Shown here: in pieces, positions 4,836 through 7,633 of the stretch | Layout: the number at the start of each line of letters is the position of its first letter | How positions within the stretch are numbered: the first letter of the stretch is position 1 | From: Spirochaetia bacterium | Lineage (GTDB): Bacteria; Spirochaetota; UBA12135 | Direction of reading: 5' to 3' | NCBI GenBank assembly: GCA_003497555.1 | Contig: DNNS01000084.1 | Coordinates: forward strand, 593 to 8,225 | DNA: 7,633 bases | Position numbers and translations under genes: made by a program | The notes under the pieces: model-generated | Database searches by the model: none | What the model was told of the DNA's origin: nothing | The model's input: only the letters and a program-made list of their open reading frames with translations

Positions 4836-5318
4836 ATGACAGGACACAGTAAAGACGCAGGCAGCGTGCAGACCGGGAACTTTACCATCGGAACAGGCGT
4901 AAGCGGCGGGTATTCGTGGAACGAGAAGGGAGAAGGCGAAGGTTTCTTCGGCAATGATACAGAGGTAGGATACTCATACGCCGGATATGGCGGGCAAAGT
5001 ACATTCGCTATGAATTCACAAGATAAAGATAATTTGTTCAGCTGGAGCGCGAGTGTAGAGTATAACGCGAAGCAAGCTTCGAAGTATGCGGAGTACCAGA
5101 AACAGGAGGAGGCGAAGAAGAAGGCGGCGAATGGAAAACAAAAAAGGCTTGTTGGTGATGGAGAAAATTATTTTCTCCATGATTCTTTAAAAGAATATAA
5201 ATATAAAGATGAATGGAACGGCATTTCAACCTACAGTGATAGCGAACAATGGATCGCAGATACTAAGCAATATTTGCAAGATATATTTTTGTTTTCACAA
5301 TTATTTTCAGTGCCTTGA
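4836..5318 (+). CDS. Orphan toxin cassette 3: module plus short unrecognised tail
   Basis: The visible product has 160 residues: a short lead (1-18, MTGHSKDAGSVQTG...), the conserved module (19-100, GTGVSGGYSWNEKG to KKKAANG) and a 60-residue tail, beginning KQKRLVGDGENYFLHD, that I do not recognise. There is no ribosome binding site and no signal peptide, and the ATG may simply be an internal Met of the parental long protein. After TGA at 5316-5318 the same frame stays open to TAG at 5412-5414 (RKIFTRVEDLELKFSS and on), so the tail may once have been about 92 residues. No immunity-like gene fits before the next gene at 5451. The cassette is probably silent or truncated, a reservoir for recombination rather than an expressed toxin. 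Whether the TGA is the true end cannot be decided here. Confidence 0.55.
   Translation: MTGHSKDAGSVQTGNFTIGTGVSGGYSWNEKGEGEGFFGNDTEVGYSYAGYGGQSTFAMNSQDKDNLFSWSASVEYNAKQASKYAEYQKQEEAKKKAANGKQKRLVGDGENYFLHDSLKEYKYKDEWNGISTYSDSEQWIADTKQYLQDIFLFSQLFSVP
4890..5134 (+). repeat. Pre-toxin module, copy 3
   Basis: The most divergent copy but with an intact frame: GTGVSGGYSWNEKGEGEGFF, then VGYSYAGYGG, FSWSASVEYNAKQ and YQKQEEAKKKAANG. It has the same overall length as copy 2 (245 bases) and ends at the same GAATGG junction. Glycine- and aromatic-rich repeats followed by a charged Lys/Glu helix look like the last structured part of a long surface protein before its variable tip. Confidence 0.9.
5158..5180. 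repeat. Perfect 10-bp inverted repeat with 3-base loop
   Basis: ATGGAGAAAA (5158-5167) and TTTTCTCCAT (5171-5180) are exact reverse complements around TTA. It lies inside the cassette 3 tail, 23 bases after the module ends. It could form a stem-loop in DNA or RNA; a chance origin within coding sequence is possible but less likely for a perfect 10-bp stem. Confidence 0.6.
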
Positions 5319-5419
5319 AGAAAAATTTTTACTAGAGTGGAAGATTTAGAATTAAAATTTTCTTCATTTGCTGTATCTATTGATACTGCCACTTTAAATA
5401 AAATTCAGGAATAGCATGT

Positions 5420-5437
5420 TATAATTTGACCGTCAAA
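5420..5437 (+). promoter_or_regulatory. TATAAT box with overlapping palindrome TTTGAC-C-GTCAAA
   Basis: TATAAT (5420-5425) is followed directly by a palindrome with 6-bp arms (5425-5430 and 5432-5437), just before GGAG (5441-5444) and the ATG at 5451. No good -35 box is seen at normal spacing. If the hexamer is a -10 box, the palindrome sits on the transcription start and could be an operator. Confidence 0.3.
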
Positions 5438-5450
5438 CACGGAGATGTAT

Positions 5451-7633
5451 ATGAAAAACAAATCATCTGTTTTACTTGCCGGATTGTTCGCCGGAGCAAT
5501 GGTGTTACTGTATTTTTATAAAGTGATAAATCCGGACTTGTATTTTATTATGGGTGATTCGCCCCTGCACAGCAAGCACTTTATCAGTACCATGTTTCCT
5601 CATTCCCTGAAAGGAATATGGGATTACCGTTATTTAACCGGGTTTGACAGCGCAGCCATCAACCTGGCGGTTCTCTGGCTGTTTGATATAATTTTCACCC
5701 CGGAGTTTTCCACAAAATACCTGATTGTTCTTTATCTTATGCTTTCCGGGATTTTTATGTTCATTTATATACGCAGCAAATTCAGCAGTTTTCCCGTTTC
5801 CCTGTTTTGCGCAGCAGCCTATGCCTTCGCTCCCATAGGTTTTTCGCTGATCTATCCGGGCCATGTGGGGAAATTTGACGTTTTGCTCTGGGTTCCCCTG
5901 ATATTTTATTTTACGGAAAAAATATTTACCGGCCGAAAAATCGTTTTTTCCATGCTGACCGGCCTTGCCATCGGATTTATGTTTATAAACGGTACTACCG
6001 ATACCGCATTTTTTTTCACCATATTATTTTCCTGTTATTATTTATTTCTTTTGCGAAGCTTAATCAAAAAAAAAATTACAATCCTGACTTCAGGACAATT
6101 CACCCGCACAATTGTTGTCTATACCGGTCTGTTTTTTCTGATTGCCGGACTCGCGGTATTTGCTTCCTGGCAGTCTCTGGCCATAAATTTTCGAACCGGA
6201 ATCAAGGGAGTAACCCAGGGATCAAGCGACAGCCCGGAACAAAAATGGAACTGGGCAACCCAGTGGTCCCTGCCGCCGGTGGAATCCGCCGAGTTTTTTA
6301 TACCCGGCCTTTTCGGTCTGATAACCTCCGATCAGGATTACCCCTACTGGGGGGCGATCGGCCGTGATCCGGAGCATTACAAAGCCGAGCAGAAAAATTT
6401 CAGCAATTTTAATCTTACCAATAATTATCTCGGTTATCCGGTTTTTTTCTTTCTGCTTCTGACGTTATTTGCTTTTAAAAAAAACCAAGAAATATTTTTC
6501 TGGCTGGCCGCGTCTGCCCTGATAATTTTAATGGCCTGGGGACGGCATTTTCCGCTCTATCGTCTTTTTTACAGTTTGCCGTATATGAGCACTTTCCGCA
6601 ACCCCAATAAGTTTCTTCATCTTTTCCATTTTACAGCCGTAATTCTCTCCGGACACGGACTGATTATTTTCCGGAATTCTTTAACGGATATAAACGATCA
6701 GCATTTTTTAACGCTTAAAAAATATTTTTTCCGCTGGCTCGTAGTCCTTGCAGTTCTGCTGCCAGTTATGTTTTATACCCGCACGCTGGTATTTAATATG
6801 CTGTATTTTCCCCTGGGAGCGGATTTTGCCGGCAAAGCCGCGGAAAATTTTACCGGATATTTTTTACGTTTCGCTGTAATTAATATTATGGTTTTTATTA
6901 TAATCCATATCTGCGGAAGGCTGCGCCCGCTTGGCGGAAGTCAAATGCAGATTCTCTTTGCCGTTCTGCTCGTAATGTTAGCGATCGATCAATATTCCAT
7001 TAACCGGCACTATTTAAAAACGGCCAAATTCAGCGATCATAAACGCAAAGACGACCTGGTCAACTTTTTTTTAAATGACAAGGAATTATACCGCATTAAA
7101 TTTCTTTCCCGCGGCCCGTATCTGAATTATCTGCTGCAGGGGCCTTTCCCCTATAACAATCTGCAGACTCCTGATGCCCCTTCCCTGTCGCGCTATCCCC
7201 AGGATCTGTCTGATTTTTACGGCAAGGTTCCGAATAATGATCTGCTGCAGCTTCGACTGATGAATGTAAAATATATTCTGGCCAATAGTCCGTTCACCCA
7301 TCCGCTGGCTGAATTTCTCACCGGATTCAGGGTAAGTGAACAAGAAAATGTCTACCTTTTCCGGGTTAAGGATTATGCGCAGCGAATTTATCTTTCCGAC
7401 CGCATAATTTTCTGCACTAATGAAAATGATGCGCTGGATGCCCTGAACAGGCCTTTTGCCATAAACAAAGATGCTGTCATTATATCGCAAAAGCAAAATG
7501 ATTATCTGCCCGAAACAGGCACGCTTGAATATTCCATTGAAAATATTTCCTACCGGGCGGTTGATATTGATATAAATCTTAAAACCAGCAAAGCCTGTTT
7601 TTTAATATTTCATGATCGTTTTCACACCGGCTG
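5451..7633 (+). CDS. YfhO-type multi-pass membrane glycosyltransferase (GT-C), 3' end outside window
   Basis: The frame is open from the ATG at 5451 (GGAG 6 bases upstream) to the window edge, giving 727 residues; an ATG at 5445 is less well placed. Residues 1-23 form the first membrane helix. MGDSPLH (34-40) follows in the first external loop, where GT-C enzymes carry a catalytic acid, so D36 is a candidate. Further helices and a GHVGK motif (137-141) follow, with many hydrophobic segments to about residue 515. A soluble C-terminal part then contains LMNVKYILANSPF (603-615) and NVYLFRVKDYAQRIYLSD, resembling the YfhO pattern 'lNVKYv...vYen...pRaf'. YfhO-family proteins are thought to move sugars from polyprenyl-phosphate donors onto envelope polymers or proteins. 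The gene uses TGG for tryptophan, has no in-frame TGA, and its base composition is more balanced than the toxin tails. It is probably a host gene flanking the array. Confidence 0.8.
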   Translation, partial: MKNKSSVLLAGLFAGAMVLLYFYKVINPDLYFIMGDSPLHSKHFISTMFPHSLKGIWDYRYLTGFDSAAINLAVLWLFDIIFTPEFSTKYLIVLYLMLSGIFMFIYIRSKFSSFPVSLFCAAAYAFAPIGFSLIYPGHVGKFDVLLWVPLIFYFTEKIFTGRKIVFSMLTGLAIGFMFINGTTDTAFFFTILFSCYYLFLLRSLIKKKITILTSGQFTRTIVVYTGLFFLIAGLAVFASWQSLAINFRTGIKGVTQGSSDSPEQKWNWATQWSLPPVESAEFFIPGLFGLITSDQDYPYWGAIGRDPEHYKAEQKNFSNFNLTNNYLGYPVFFFLLLTLFAFKKNQEIFFWLAASALIILMAWGRHFPLYRLFYSLPYMSTFRNPNKFLHLFHFTAVILSGHGLIIFRNSLTDINDQHFLTLKKYFFRWLVVLAVLLPVMFYTRTLVFNMLYFPLGADFAGKAAENFTGYFLRFAVINIMVFIIIHICGRLRPLGGSQMQILFAVLLVMLAIDQYSINRHYLKTAKFSDHKRKDDLVNFFLNDKELYRIKFLSRGPYLNYLLQGPFPYNNLQTPDAPSLSRYPQDLSDFYGKVPNNDLLQLRLMNVKYILANSPFTHPLAEFLTGFRVSEQENVYLFRVKDYAQRIYLSDRIIFCTNENDALDALNRPFAINKDAVIISQKQNDYLPETGTLEYSIENISYRAVDIDINLKTSKACFLIFHDRFHTG

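Noticed and set aside
1..5134. CRISPR array
   Set aside because: The repeats are coding, about 245 bases long and thousands of bases apart.
5038..5229. Minus-strand open frame over module copy 3
   Set aside because: Antisense to the conserved module, low-complexity Ser/Pro product.
1..5450. Insertion sequence, integron or prophage as carrier of the cassettes
   Set aside because: No transposase, integrase or phage gene and no terminal inverted repeats bounding the cassettes were seen; homologous exchange through the module is enough.
5634..5864. Minus-strand open frame inside the YfhO-type gene
   Set aside because: Shadow of a long plus-strand frame with membrane helices and family motifs.
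7086..7496. Minus-strand open frame near the right end of the window
   Set aside because: It overlaps the conserved soluble end of the YfhO-type protein (LMNVKYI and following).

Overview
This is an accessory region of toxin-tail cassettes next to an ordinary chromosomal gene. A coding module of about 245 bp and roughly 50-60% G+C occurs three times (partial at 1-116, then 2162-2406 and 4890-5134). Each copy ends in the protein motif EYQKQE(E/D)AKKKAANG and is followed at once by an unrelated, mostly AT-rich tail. Behind the first two tails lie one or more small genes that look like immunity genes. This is the layout of polymorphic toxins with displaced ('orphan') C-terminal cassettes, comparable in principle to Rhs or CdiA orphan modules. 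The host is probably a diderm bacterium, because the proposed immunity proteins carry export or membrane-anchor signals. A spirochaete is possible, but the sequence does not settle the phylum.

Cassette 1 (1-2013) is the most interesting. Its toxin tail resembles the colicin M lipid II hydrolase domain: an HYWLGSG segment, a D-x-Y-D-F motif and a downstream R....E...R pattern. Its stop overlaps (ATGA) the start of a small protein with an N-terminal membrane anchor, the layout of the periplasmic colicin M immunity protein. A three-helix membrane protein follows, then a clear member of the DgkA/undecaprenol kinase family. Colicin M releases undecaprenol from lipid II, and undecaprenol is the substrate of such kinases. 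The cassette may therefore pair toxin blocking with recovery of the damaged lipid carrier. Two acidic active-site residues of the kinase are replaced by their amides, so its activity is in doubt.

Cassette 2 (about 2102-3576) has no start codon and carries two compensating indels in its module. It encodes a HELGH zinc-metallopeptidase tail interrupted by an in-frame TGA directly after the motif, and then a probable immunity gene. The stretch 3577-4070 holds a short possible gene remnant, an inverted repeat and a small GC-rich island. A secreted protein of unknown function with a good ribosome binding site follows (4071-4748). Cassette 3 (4836-5318, open in frame to 5414 after a TGA) has a short unrecognised tail and no visible immunity gene.

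From 5451 to the window edge runs a large multi-pass membrane protein of the YfhO/GT-C glycosyltransferase type, with more balanced composition and TGG for tryptophan. It is probably the host flank of the array. No rRNA, tRNA, CRISPR array, transposase or integrase gene was seen.
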